Positions 42,356-50,929 of a stretch of 64,000 nt of DNA are shown here, piece by piece. Position 1 is the stretch's first letter; each line of letters starts with the position of its first letter. The notes beneath the pieces were generated by a model. The model worked only from the letters and a program-made list of their open reading frames with translations, had not been told where the DNA came from and did no database searches. The position numbers and the translations under genes are program-made. The DNA is from Streptomyces sp. BHT-5-2. Lineage in GTDB: Bacteria; Actinomycetota; Actinomycetes; Streptomycetales; Streptomycetaceae. The stretch is from positions 6,200,001 through 6,264,000 of the forward strand of contig NZ_CP081496.1 in NCBI RefSeq assembly GCF_019774615.1, read 5' to 3'.

Positions 42356-43174
42356 ATGGCTGCCACCGGTGCACCTGGCCAGATGCTGCACAGGCCCACC
42401 AACCCCCTCCGCCGGTTCAAGCGGCGGCGCGCCCAGATCAACGAGCACCTGCCCGTGGACCACCGGCTGAACCAGGTCTACCGCATCGGTGCGGGCCTGA
42501 TGGGGCTGGTGCTGGTCGCGTTCGGCATCCTCGGCCTGACCCACAACATCGGGTTCTTCGACACCGGCGGTGCGACCGTGGCCGGACTGAGCACCAACGG
42601 TTCGCTCAGCGTGATCTCGATCGTCGTCGGGGCGGTGCTCTTCGCCGGGATGGTGGTCGGCGGGAACTTCGCCTCCACCCTCAACATCGTGCTCGGCGCG
42701 CTCTTCCTGCTGAGCGGGTTCGTGAACCTGGGGCTGCTGCAGACCGACGCCAACTTCCTCGCCTTCAAGATCCAGAACGTGCTCTTCAGCTTCGTGGTGG
42801 GGCTGTTGCTGCTGGTGTTCGGGATGTACGGGCGGGTCAGCGGCGGGCTGTCGCACGACAACCCGTACTGGCGCGCCAGGCATCCGGAGGAGGCCGAACG
42901 CTTCGCCAGCGGGGATCTGCACCCGGTGTCCGGGATGACGGCCGGCCGGCAGTCGGCGCGGCGGCGGATGCAGGGCTCCTGGCACGGCGGGCTCGGCTCG
43001 CTCGGCCCGGGCACCAGTCGCACCGGCCCGCACCCCCGGCACACCGCCCGTGTGGAGACCTCTCTGCGCGGGGCGGCCCGTCCGGACTCGGAGGCCCGCG
43101 CGGCAGGCACCGAGCCCGGGAAGGGGACCCGCCCCGGCGGAGCACCCCCGGCCGGCAGCTCCGAGGAACTGTGA
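42356..43174 (+). CDS. DUF4383-family membrane protein
   Basis: This 272-residue protein has a basic N-terminus followed by four predicted transmembrane helices (GAGLMGLVLVAFGILGL; SVISIVVGAVLFAGMVVGG; TLNIVLGALFLLSGFVNLGL; NVLFSFVVGLLLLVFGMYG). The spacing and NIGFFDTGGATVAGLSTNG between helices 1 and 2 fit DUF4383. The soluble C-terminal third is Arg/Gly/Ser-rich. ATG at 42356 has a strong GAAGGAGG. Function unknown. Confidence 0.8.
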   Translation: MAATGAPGQMLHRPTNPLRRFKRRRAQINEHLPVDHRLNQVYRIGAGLMGLVLVAFGILGLTHNIGFFDTGGATVAGLSTNGSLSVISIVVGAVLFAGMVVGGNFASTLNIVLGALFLLSGFVNLGLLQTDANFLAFKIQNVLFSFVVGLLLLVFGMYGRVSGGLSHDNPYWRARHPEEAERFASGDLHPVSGMTAGRQSARRRMQGSWHGGLGSLGPGTSRTGPHPRHTARVETSLRGAARPDSEARAAGTEPGKGTRPGGAPPAGSSEEL

Positions 43175-43379
43175 GGAGCGGGCGGGGAGAGAGAAAGATG
43201 CCCGGTGCGCCCTGACGGTGACGGGGCGCGGTCGGCCGGCAGCCGTGCAGCGCGCGGCGGCGTACGACGGCTGCCACAACGGGCGTGCCGGCACGCGGAG
43301 TTGCGCGGAGTGGTGGATTCCGGGAGTGGCGGGCCGGCGGGCGCGTGACACCGGGAGCACCGGGCAGGTGGGAGCGACC

Positions 43380-44081
43380 ATGGGGCAGTTGGGGAATCCC
43401 GCCTCGCATGCGGGAAACGGTCCGCACGGCACGGCCGTCGAGGCGCTCGCCAAACGGATCTTCGAGGGCGGCTATGGCGAGGGGGACGTCCTCGCCCTGC
43501 CGGAGCTGATGGCGGAGCTGGGCGTGAGCCAGACCGTGCTGCGCGAGGCGGTGAAGGTGCTGACCGGCAAGGGCCTGCTCGCCACCCGCCAGAACCACGG
43601 CACGTACGTCCGGCCCCGGGAGGAGTGGAACCTCCTCGACTCCGACGTGCTGCGCTGGAAGCTCGCGGCCGGTGCCTCGTCCGACTTCTTCGCCGACATG
43701 CTCGAACTCCGCCGGTCCATCGAGCCCGCGGCCTCCGCGCTGGCCGCCGAGCGCCGTACCGACGACGACCTCGAAGCGCTCAACGCCGCGCTGACCGCGA
43801 TGTCCGCGACCGAGGACGACCCCGTGCTGCTGGTCCGTGCCGACGCCTCCTTCCACACCGCGATGCTGCTCGCCTCCAACAACCGCTTCTACGCGCAGAT
43901 GCACCGGGTGATCGTGCCCGTGATCATCCAGCGCGGCCGGGAGGTGTACGCCTCCGGGGCCTTCGAGCATCCGCACACCGTGCACGCGGCGGTGGCCGAG
44001 GCCGTGCGCGACCGGGACCTGGACGGGGCGTACATGGCGATGCTGGAACTGCTCGACAAGTCGGCGCGCGAGCATCCGTAA
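43380..44081 (+). CDS. GntR/FadR-family regulator (DgoR-like by context)
   Basis: This 233-residue protein has a winged-helix DNA-binding domain (about residues 20-85: LPELMAELGVSQTVLREAVKVLTGKGLLATRQNHGTYV) and an all-helical FCD ligand domain with metal/carboxylate-binding Asp and His (EDDPVLLVRADASFHTAML; EHPHTVHAAVAEAVRDRD). ATG at 43380 follows GGGAG. It stands 205 bp upstream of the galactonate-dehydratase-like gene, so it most likely represses that operon. Confidence 0.88.
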   Translation: MGQLGNPASHAGNGPHGTAVEALAKRIFEGGYGEGDVLALPELMAELGVSQTVLREAVKVLTGKGLLATRQNHGTYVRPREEWNLLDSDVLRWKLAAGASSDFFADMLELRRSIEPAASALAAERRTDDDLEALNAALTAMSATEDDPVLLVRADASFHTAMLLASNNRFYAQMHRVIVPVIIQRGREVYASGAFEHPHTVHAAVAEAVRDRDLDGAYMAMLELLDKSAREHP

Positions 44082-44124
44082 GGCCGGGGCGGGAAGCCGT
44101 GCCGACACGCGGGCGCCCCTCGGC

Positions 44125-44215
44125 AGATGAGTACGTCTCCGGATGAGTACGCCTCTCCCGACGAGTACGCGCCTCCGTACGCGTGCGCGCCTCCCGACGA
44201 GTGGGCATCTCTCCG
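44125..44215. repeat. Degenerate tandem repeat before the dehydratase gene
   Basis: Imperfect units of about 18-20 bp around GATGAGTACGTCTCCG and GACGAGTACGCGCCTCC recur four to five times. They lie in the interval where the operon promoter and GntR operator should be. Confidence 0.6.
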
Positions 44216-44286
44216 TCGGTGAACGCCCGCGGCTCCGCGGGCGGACGCCCCCGACGGACGCCGCGACGGAAGGACGGGCCCGCGCC

Positions 44287-45447
44287 ATGGCCGACTCCAT
44301 GAAGATCACCCGTGTCGAGACCTTTCTCGCGCCACCGCGCTGGCTGTTCGTCCGGGTGGAGACCGACCAGGGCGTCGTGGGCTGGGGCGAGCCGGTGGTC
44401 GAGGGGCGGGCCGAGCCGGTCCGGGCGGCCGTGGCGGTGCTGGCGGAGTATCTCCTCGGGCAGGACCCGGCGCGCATCGAGGACCACTGGCAGGTGCTGA
44501 CCAAGGGCGGCTTCTACCGGGGCGGCCCGGTGCTTTCCTCCGCCGTCGCCGGCCTGGACCAGGCGCTGTGGGACATCAAGGGGAAGCACTGCGGGCTGCC
44601 CGTCCACCAGTTGCTCGGCGGGCCGGTGCGCGAGCGGGTGCGGACCTATGCCTGGGTCGGCGGCGACGAGCCGGCGGAGATCCGGGACGCGCTGACCGCG
44701 CAGGTCGCCGCCGGTTTCACCGCGGTCAAGATGAACGGCTGCGGGCGGATGTCCCCGCTGGCGACCCGCGCGGAGGTGCGCGCGTGCCTGCGGCGCGCCG
44801 AGACCGCCCGTGAAGTCCTCGGCGACGACCGGGACTTCGCCCTCGACTTCCATGGCCGGGTCTCCCCCTCCAACGCCCGCAGACTGCTGCCCCTGCTGGC
44901 GGAACACGCGCCGATGTTCGTCGAGGAGCCCGTCCTCCCCGACCACGTGCACGCGCTGCCCTCCCTCGTCGACGCGTCCGGCATTCCGCTCGCACTGGGT
45001 GAACGCCTCTACACCCGCCGTGAATTCCTCGCCCCACTCCAGGCCGGGATCGCGGTGGTGCAGCCCGATGTCTCGCACGCCGGCGGGATCTCCGAACTGC
45101 GCCGGATCGCGGCGTTGGCGGAGACCTTCGGGGCCCATCTCGCCCCGCACTGCCCGCTCGGCCCGATCGCCCTCGCCGCCACCCTCCAAGTGGCCTTCAC
45201 CACCCCGAACTTCCTCATCCAGGAGCAGTCCCTGGGCATCCACTACAACCGGGACGCCGAGCTGCTGGACTACGTCGTCGACCCCGCACCGTTCCGTTTC
45301 GACGGCGGCGCGCTGCCGCGCACCGACCGACCGGGCCTCGGGGTGGAGGTGGACGAGGCGGCCCTCCGCGCGGCGGACGCGGCGGGCGGCCACGCCTGGC
45401 GGAACCCGGTCTGGCGGTACGAGGACGGCGGCTTCGCCGAATGGTGA
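44287..45447 (+). CDS. dgoD: D-galactonate dehydratase-family protein (enolase superfamily)
   Basis: This 386-residue protein has a capping domain (EPVVEGRAEPVRAAV) and a barrel with LDFHGRVSPSNARRL (Asp metal ligand and catalytic His), EEPVLPD (Glu ligand), LALGERLYTR (Glu ligand) and APHCPLGPIALAA (catalytic His). These are the DgoD hallmarks; the reaction is D-galactonate to 2-keto-3-deoxygalactonate. ATG at 44287 has GGAAGGA upstream; ATG 44299 is an alternative. It overlaps the kinase gene by 7 bp, giving a two-step catabolic pair under the GntR regulator. Other sugar acids cannot be excluded. Confidence 0.85.
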   Translation: MADSMKITRVETFLAPPRWLFVRVETDQGVVGWGEPVVEGRAEPVRAAVAVLAEYLLGQDPARIEDHWQVLTKGGFYRGGPVLSSAVAGLDQALWDIKGKHCGLPVHQLLGGPVRERVRTYAWVGGDEPAEIRDALTAQVAAGFTAVKMNGCGRMSPLATRAEVRACLRRAETAREVLGDDRDFALDFHGRVSPSNARRLLPLLAEHAPMFVEEPVLPDHVHALPSLVDASGIPLALGERLYTRREFLAPLQAGIAVVQPDVSHAGGISELRRIAALAETFGAHLAPHCPLGPIALAATLQVAFTTPNFLIQEQSLGIHYNRDAELLDYVVDPAPFRFDGGALPRTDRPGLGVEVDEAALRAADAAGGHAWRNPVWRYEDGGFAEW

Positions 45448-46442
45448 CGAGCCCCCGCGCACCGCAGGCCGCCCCCGTCCCCGCCTCCCCCGACCTCCTC
45501 ACCTTCGGCGAGACCATGCTGGCGCTGCGCGGCAGCGGCCCGCTGAAGCTCGGCGGCACGATGCGGGTCTCGGTCGCCGGGGCGGAGAGCAATGTCGCGA
45601 TCGGCCTGGCGCGGCTCGGCCACCGCGTCCACTGGACCGGCGCGGTCGGCGCGGACGAGGCCGGGGAGCTGGTGCTGCGGACGCTGCGCGCCGAGGGCGT
45701 CGAGGTGTCCGGCGCCACCCGCGACCCCGGCGCGCCGACCGGGCTGATCCTCTTCGAGCCGCGGCTGCCGGAGCTGACTCGGGTGCACTACTACCGCGCG
45801 GGCTCGGCCGGTTCGCGGCCCGCGGCGGACGCCGTGGAGCGGGTCTTCGCCACGGCGCCGCCGCGCGTGCTGCACCTGACCGGCATCACCCCGGCGCTCG
45901 GCCCCACGGCCCGCGCGAGCGCCGGGCACGCCCTCCGCCTGGCCCGCCGGCACGGCACGCAGGTCTGTCTGGACGTCAACTTCCGTGCCCGGCTGTGGTC
46001 CCCGGAGGAGGCCGCCGAGGTGCTGCGCGGCTGGCTGCCCTGGGTGGACGTGCTGCTCGCCTCCGAGGACGAGCTGCCGCTGTGCGTGCCCGGGACGGCC
46101 GGCGCCCCCGCCGAGGACGCGGCCCGGCGGCTGCTGGACGGCGGCGTGCGCGAGGTGGTGGTCACGTACGGCGCGGACGGCGCGACGGCGTTCACCGGTG
46201 ACGGCGGCCCGTGCCACCAACCGGCCGTCCCCGTCCAGGCGGTGGACCCGGTGGGCGCCGGCGACGCCTTCGCGGCCGGGTACCTCTCGGCGCTGCTGGA
46301 CGGCGCGGACGTCGCCGGGCGGCTGGCGCGGGCGGCCACCACCGGCGCGTTCGCGGCCGCCTCCCCGGGAGACTGGGAGGGCGCGCCGACCCGCGCGGAG
46401 CTGGGGCTGCTGGGCGCGCCGCCGGGCACCGTCGTGCGGTGA
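45441..46442 (+). CDS. PfkB-family 2-keto-3-deoxy sugar-acid kinase
   Basis: This 333-residue ribokinase-like enzyme has an N-terminal FGETMLALR and AGAESNVAIGLARLG (substrate-binding Gly/Asn), LDVNFRARLW, and the C-terminal DPVGAGDAFAAGYLSALL with the anion hole and catalytic Asp. It resembles KdgK. After the dehydratase it would phosphorylate 2-keto-3-deoxygalactonate or -gluconate. An aldolase gene is absent from the window, so cleavage must be encoded elsewhere. Confidence 0.86.
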   Translation: MVTSPRAPQAAPVPASPDLLTFGETMLALRGSGPLKLGGTMRVSVAGAESNVAIGLARLGHRVHWTGAVGADEAGELVLRTLRAEGVEVSGATRDPGAPTGLILFEPRLPELTRVHYYRAGSAGSRPAADAVERVFATAPPRVLHLTGITPALGPTARASAGHALRLARRHGTQVCLDVNFRARLWSPEEAAEVLRGWLPWVDVLLASEDELPLCVPGTAGAPAEDAARRLLDGGVREVVVTYGADGATAFTGDGGPCHQPAVPVQAVDPVGAGDAFAAGYLSALLDGADVAGRLARAATTGAFAAASPGDWEGAPTRAELGLLGAPPGTVVR

Positions 46443-46515
46443 GGGCGGGGTGCGGCGTGGCGGCCGTCCCCAGGGACCTGCCCGCAGCCGTGGCCGCGCC
46501 CCGTAATCTGGGCCC

Positions 46516-46728
46516 ATGCCCCGTTACGAATACCGCTGCCGTCCCTGCGGGACCACCTTCGAGCTGAACCGGCCGATGGCCGAGTCGTCCGCCCCGGCCG
46601 TCTGCCCCGACGGCCACGAGGACACCGTGAAGCTGCTCTCGACCGTCGCCGTCGGGGGGACCGCGGCGGCCCCGGCGGCCCCGCGCGGCGGGGGCGGCGG
46701 CTGCTGCGGTGGCGGCTGCTGCGGCTGA
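46516..46728 (+). CDS. FmdB-type zinc-ribbon protein
   Basis: This 70-residue protein begins PRYEYRCRPCGTTFEL and has VCPDGH, the CxxC...C-type zinc ribbon of FmdB-family putative regulators. The C-terminus is a striking Gly/Cys block GGGGGCCGGGCCG that could bind further metal. Monocistronic. Confidence 0.85.
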   Translation: MPRYEYRCRPCGTTFELNRPMAESSAPAVCPDGHEDTVKLLSTVAVGGTAAAPAAPRGGGGGCCGGGCCG

Positions 46729-46777
46729 CCGGCGGGCCGGATACGCCGGCCGGGAGTGGGCCCGGGCCGGTCCGCCC

Positions 46778-47437
46778 CTACCGCTTGCGGGCCAGCGTCA
46801 GCCCGTCCGCGACGGTGAGCAGCACCGCCTCCGTGCGCGCGTCGGCCAGGACGTGGTCGTTGAACTCCCGGATCGCCAGGGCCGATCCGGTCGCCGCGGG
46901 GTCGGTGACCGCGCCGTGGAACAGGACGTTGTCCGCGATCAGCAGGCCGCCGGGCCGCAGCCGCGGCACCAGCTCCTCCCAGTACGCGATGTAGCCGCCC
47001 TTGTCGGCGTCGAGATAGGCCAGGTCGAGGTGCGGCTCGGCCGGCATCGCCCGGAGGGTCTCCAGCGCGGGCGCGATCCGCAGCCGGATCCGGTCCGCGA
47101 CCCCGGCCTTCGCCCAGGCGTCCCGGCCGTACGCGGTCCATTCCTCGGAGACATCACAGGCGGTCAGCATCCCGTCGTCGGGCAGCGCCCGGGCCATGGC
47201 CAGGGTGGCGAAGCCGGTGAACGTGCCCACCTCGACCACCTGCCGGGCCCCGGTCAGGTGGACCAGGAACGCCAGCAGCGAGGCCTGCTCCGGCGCCGAC
47301 AGCATGCCGGCCGCCTCGGGGAACCGCTCGCGGGTCAGGTCCGCGAGGTCCTGCAGTACGGGGTCCAGCGGTGGGTTGTGCGCCAATACGTAGTCGTACA
47401 GATCGGGCGTGAGCGGTGGGCTCTTCGGCTCGGTCAC
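46778..47437 (-). CDS. O-methyltransferase (class I, catechol-OMT-like)
   Basis: This 219-residue protein has a helical N-terminus, VVEVGTFTGFATLAMARAL (motif I), ACDVSEEWTAYGRDAW, AYLDADKGGYIAYWEEL (metal-binding Asp) and LLIADNVLFHGAV. This pattern defines the Methyltransf_3 group of divalent-cation-dependent O-methyltransferases. GTG at 47437 follows GGGAGGAGAG. Convergent with the FmdB gene; the phenolic substrate is unknown. Confidence 0.9.
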   Translation of the reverse strand: MTEPKSPPLTPDLYDYVLAHNPPLDPVLQDLADLTRERFPEAAGMLSAPEQASLLAFLVHLTGARQVVEVGTFTGFATLAMARALPDDGMLTACDVSEEWTAYGRDAWAKAGVADRIRLRIAPALETLRAMPAEPHLDLAYLDADKGGYIAYWEELVPRLRPGGLLIADNVLFHGAVTDPAATGSALAIREFNDHVLADARTEAVLLTVADGLTLARKR

Positions 47438-47486
47438 GGACTCTCCTCCCAGTCGCGGGCAGCCTATTGCGGGCACCCGCGGGGTG

Positions 47487-48317
47487 TCACCAGGCACACC
47501 CCTGGGCGGTGGCGCCCTCCAGGAACGCGCGGGCGATCACCTCGCCGGCGGCCACGCCCCGTTCGGCGAGGGCGGTGACGTGCGGGGCCCGCCAGCCGGA
47601 GTCGGCCAGTTCGCCGTGGCCCGGGCGCCAGGCCCGGTCCGCGGCCAGCAGCAGGTCGGCGTCGAGCAGCGAGTCGCCGGCCGCGAGGATGCCGGGGGCG
47701 CCGGTGCGGCGGGCCACCTCGGCCACCGCGGCGCTCTTGGTGAGCGGCCCGGGCACGACGTAGATCTTGCGGCCCTGGAGGGAGACCGTCCAGCCGCGCG
47801 GTTCGGCCCAGGCGGCCAGCTCCTCGACCCAGGATTCCGGCAGCAGCGGCCGCTCCACGACGAGATAGGCGAAGAGGTCCTCGGCGGTGCGCGCCGAGCG
47901 CAGCCAGGCCGGGTCGGCGGTGCGGTCCAGATGCGCCCGGATCTCGTCGAGCGGCGCGCACCGGGCGGCGATCCGGGCGGCGACGGTGCGCTGCCAGTCC
48001 GGGTCGGACTCGCCCCGGACGAGGAGCCGGCCGCCGTTGGCGCAGACCGCGAACTCCGGCGGCGGGCCGGGCAATCGGATGCGCCGGTACTGCTCGCGGG
48101 TGCGGGTGGTGGCCGGCACGAAGGTGGTGCGGCGGGCGAGTTCGGTGAGCAGGGCGGCGGCCGTCTCGGTCAGGTAGGAGAGCGGACGGCCCTGGTAGAT
48201 CTCGACGCAGAGCAGCCGGGGGGCGGTCGCGTCCGGGCCGTCGAGGTGGAGCGCGGCGGCCGAGTAGATCAGGGTGCGGTCGAGGTCGCTGGCGACCAGC
48301 GGGGCGGATGCGGTCAT
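47487..48317 (-). CDS. HAD-family hydrolase of the Ter biosynthetic module
   Basis: This 276-residue HAD protein has motif I LVASDLDRTLIYS (nucleophile Asp, and Asp+2), a C2-type cap, and motif IV GILAAGDSLLDADLLLAAD. ATGA overlap with the upstream PRTase-StiP gene shows co-translation. In the tellurium-resistance-linked module described for bacteria, such a HAD phosphatase acts with PRTase, TRSP/StiP and citrate-lyase-like enzymes to make a proposed nucleoside-like product. The exact reaction is unknown. Confidence 0.85.
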   Translation of the reverse strand: MTASAPLVASDLDRTLIYSAAALHLDGPDATAPRLLCVEIYQGRPLSYLTETAAALLTELARRTTFVPATTRTREQYRRIRLPGPPPEFAVCANGGRLLVRGESDPDWQRTVAARIAARCAPLDEIRAHLDRTADPAWLRSARTAEDLFAYLVVERPLLPESWVEELAAWAEPRGWTVSLQGRKIYVVPGPLTKSAAVAEVARRTGAPGILAAGDSLLDADLLLAADRAWRPGHGELADSGWRAPHVTALAERGVAAGEVIARAFLEGATAQGCAW

Positions 48318-50893
48318 CGGGAGGCCACCGCCCGGCCGTCGGCACCGGTGGCGCCGCGGGTGAAGCGGGGGTGGATCAACCCGACGCAGGTGTAGGGGAG
48401 TTCGTCGACCTCCTCGACGGGCACGCCGCGCTGCCCGGCCAGCAGGCGGATGTGGTCGAGGTCGCGGCCGGCGCCGCGCCGGGCCAGGACGCGCCAGGGA
48501 ACCCGGCGCAGCAGGACCCGGGTGGTCTCGCCGACGCCGGGTTTGACGAGGTTGACGTCGTGGATGCCGTACTCCCGGCTGATCCGCTCGACGGCGGCCC
48601 AGCCGGCCCAGGTCGGGGTGCGGTCTGCGGCGGCCAGTTCCCGCGCGTCGGCGGCGACCGCGTCGGCCACCTCGGCGAAGTGCGCGGTGACGGTGTCCAG
48701 GAACTCCGCCGAGAGGTCGGCGCCGGCCAGTTCGCGGTAGAACTTGGCGCCGTGGAAGTCGTCCGGTCCGACCAGGTCGGCGCGCAGGACGGTGCGCGAG
48801 ACCAGCCCGGAGACGGTGGAGTTCAGGCAGGCGGACGGGATGAGGAAGTCGTCGCGGGTGCCGTAGGTCTCGACGCAGCCGCCGGGATCGGCGAGCACCG
48901 CGATCCGCGGGTCGAAACCGCGGCACCCGGCGGAGTGGGAACGCTCCGTGAAGTCCGCGAGCGCACCGGCGAGTTCGCGGGTGATGGCGCCCTTGCCCGT
49001 CCAGCCGTCGACGAAGACCACGTCCGCCGGGTCGTGGTGGGCGGCGAGCCAGCGCAGGGCGGTGGTGTCGATGCCCCGGCCGCGGACGATGGAGACGGCG
49101 TAGTGCGGCAGGTCCAGGCTGCGGGTGTGGGCGGCCCAGCGGCGCATCAGGATGCCGACGGGGGTGCCGGCCCGGGCGAGCGAGACCAGGACGGGACGGG
49201 GGCCCCGCTCCGCGAGCACGGTCTCGGTGACCGCTCCGACGGCGCGGGCGATGCGGCCGGCGGAGGTGCGCAGCGCGGCGTGGAACAGCTCCTGGTACTC
49301 CTGGCTGGGCTGGTACTCGACCGGCAGCGACTCGGCGTAGTGGGCGCCGCCCTGCTGGATCGCCTCCTCGCGCTCCTCGGTGGGCGCCTCCAGGGTGACG
49401 CCGGAGAGGTCCTGGAGCAGCCAGCCGACCTCGTCGGGGGCGTAGGAGGAGAAGGCGGGGCCGCGCAGCGGGCCGGGGAGCGCGCCGCGCGGTGCGTGGG
49501 CGGGGACGACGGCCAGCAGCAGCCGGTCGGTGTGGTCGGCGAGCCGGTCCAGGAGGCCGCCGGGGGCATGGAGTTCGGGCCGGTCGCCGGCGGAGTCGAC
49601 GACGGCGACGACGGCGTCGAAGCGGCGGGCCGGGTCGTTGCCGGGGGCGACGTTGTAGGCGTAGCGCTCCCCCGGGCCGTCCGCCGGGCGGTCGTGGGCG
49701 GGGAACGTCAGGCGGGTGCGGATGGCGTAGCCGGGGTCGTCGACGGCGAGCACCGGCGAGCGGGTGGTGGTCGAGAAGTGCACGGCCGCGCCGGTCCCGG
49801 TGAGGTGCGCGTCCAGGGCCCCGGCCAGCCGCAGCGGGGCGTACATCAGTTCCTCGTTGCCGAGGACGAGGACGCGGCGGGCGGCGCCGAGGCGGGCGGC
49901 GATCCGGGCGGCCATGGCGGGCAGGTGCTCCTCCAGGCGCGCGCGGTGGGCGGGGGTGAAGCCGTGCCGTCCGCCGTCGGGCAGGCCGGCGGGCCACCCG
50001 AGGTCGACACGGAGCGCCTCGGGGCGCCGGGCCGCGCCGCCTCCGGGGGGCGCGGGCGGCTCCTCGTGCGCGGCGACGAGTTCCCGGCCGCGCTCCAGGA
50101 CGTCGGCGGGCAGGTGGACGCCGCCGCCGGCCAGCGCCACCACGTCGACCCGGGCGCCCAGTTCGGCGGCGAACTCCGCCAGGCGTTCCTGGTCCGCGGC
50201 GGACCGCATGTCCACCAGGGCGACGATGACGTACCGCCGCCGCGGGTGGCGGGCGTGCAGCGCGCGGATGGTGTTCAGCACCGTCCGCCCGGTGGAGAAC
50301 TCGTCGTCGACGAGGACCAGGGGGCCGTCGCCGGCGAGCAGGGCACCGTCCTCGGGGAGCAGCAGGTGCGAGGTGGCGTGGCTGTGCTCCTCCTCGAAGC
50401 CGGCGACGTGCGGCACACCGGGTACCGGCCGGCGGGTGGAGTGCAGATACGGCGCGAGCGCGAGCCCGTCGGCGACCGAGTGCCCCAGGGCGGTGGCGGT
50501 CTCGGCGTAACCGAGGACGACGGCGCGGGCGGCTTCGGCGTCGCCGAGCAGGGCGCGCACCCGGCGGCCCAGTCCGGCGCCGGCGCCGTGCACCACGTCG
50601 GGACGCTGCGGTATGTGCTTGCCAAGGACGTGGGAGACGAGCAGGTGGGCGCGCCTGGGGTTGCGCCGCAGCGCCAGCCCGAGCAGCTCCGGCAGCTCGT
50701 CCCCGCCGCTCAGCGCGACCCCGAGCCGTCGGGCGACCCACTCTCCCGTCCACACCACGTGCCGTGCCTCCTGCGTCGCCGCGTCCATGCCGTCGTCCAA
50801 GCCACCGTTCGAGCCGTCGTCCATACCGTCGCTCTTGCCGTCGTTCGTGCGGTCGTTCGTGCCGTCGTTCGTGTCCGCCATGGTCGCCGTCAC
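48314..50893 (-). CDS. Fused phosphoribosyltransferase-TRSP-StiP protein of the Ter module
   Basis: The protein has about 859 residues. The first half contains a PRTase-type PRPP loop LVLVDDEFSTGRTVLNT (about 192-208), FEEEHSHATSHLLLPEDG before it, and a TRSP-like segment ending near residue 450. The second half (from about 495: FHAALRTSAGRIARAVGAV, VLVSLARAGTPVGILMRRW, FVDGWTGKGAITRELAGAL) matches the StiP/PRTase_1 family with a C-terminal PELOTA-like RNA-binding part. In many bacteria these are separate proteins. The N-terminal 35 residues are an Asp/Gly/Asn repeat from tandem DNA repeats; ATG at 50788 is a plausible start without it. Confidence 0.82.
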   Translation of the reverse strand: MTATMADTNDGTNDRTNDGKSDGMDDGSNGGLDDGMDAATQEARHVVWTGEWVARRLGVALSGGDELPELLGLALRRNPRRAHLLVSHVLGKHIPQRPDVVHGAGAGLGRRVRALLGDAEAARAVVLGYAETATALGHSVADGLALAPYLHSTRRPVPGVPHVAGFEEEHSHATSHLLLPEDGALLAGDGPLVLVDDEFSTGRTVLNTIRALHARHPRRRYVIVALVDMRSAADQERLAEFAAELGARVDVVALAGGGVHLPADVLERGRELVAAHEEPPAPPGGGAARRPEALRVDLGWPAGLPDGGRHGFTPAHRARLEEHLPAMAARIAARLGAARRVLVLGNEELMYAPLRLAGALDAHLTGTGAAVHFSTTTRSPVLAVDDPGYAIRTRLTFPAHDRPADGPGERYAYNVAPGNDPARRFDAVVAVVDSAGDRPELHAPGGLLDRLADHTDRLLLAVVPAHAPRGALPGPLRGPAFSSYAPDEVGWLLQDLSGVTLEAPTEEREEAIQQGGAHYAESLPVEYQPSQEYQELFHAALRTSAGRIARAVGAVTETVLAERGPRPVLVSLARAGTPVGILMRRWAAHTRSLDLPHYAVSIVRGRGIDTTALRWLAAHHDPADVVFVDGWTGKGAITRELAGALADFTERSHSAGCRGFDPRIAVLADPGGCVETYGTRDDFLIPSACLNSTVSGLVSRTVLRADLVGPDDFHGAKFYRELAGADLSAEFLDTVTAHFAEVADAVAADARELAAADRTPTWAGWAAVERISREYGIHDVNLVKPGVGETTRVLLRRVPWRVLARRGAGRDLDHIRLLAGQRGVPVEEVDELPYTCVGLIHPRFTRGATGADGRAVASR

Positions 50894-50929
50894 CGTCGCC
50901 CTCGTCGTCTTCCGTGCCCGCCCGGCCGC

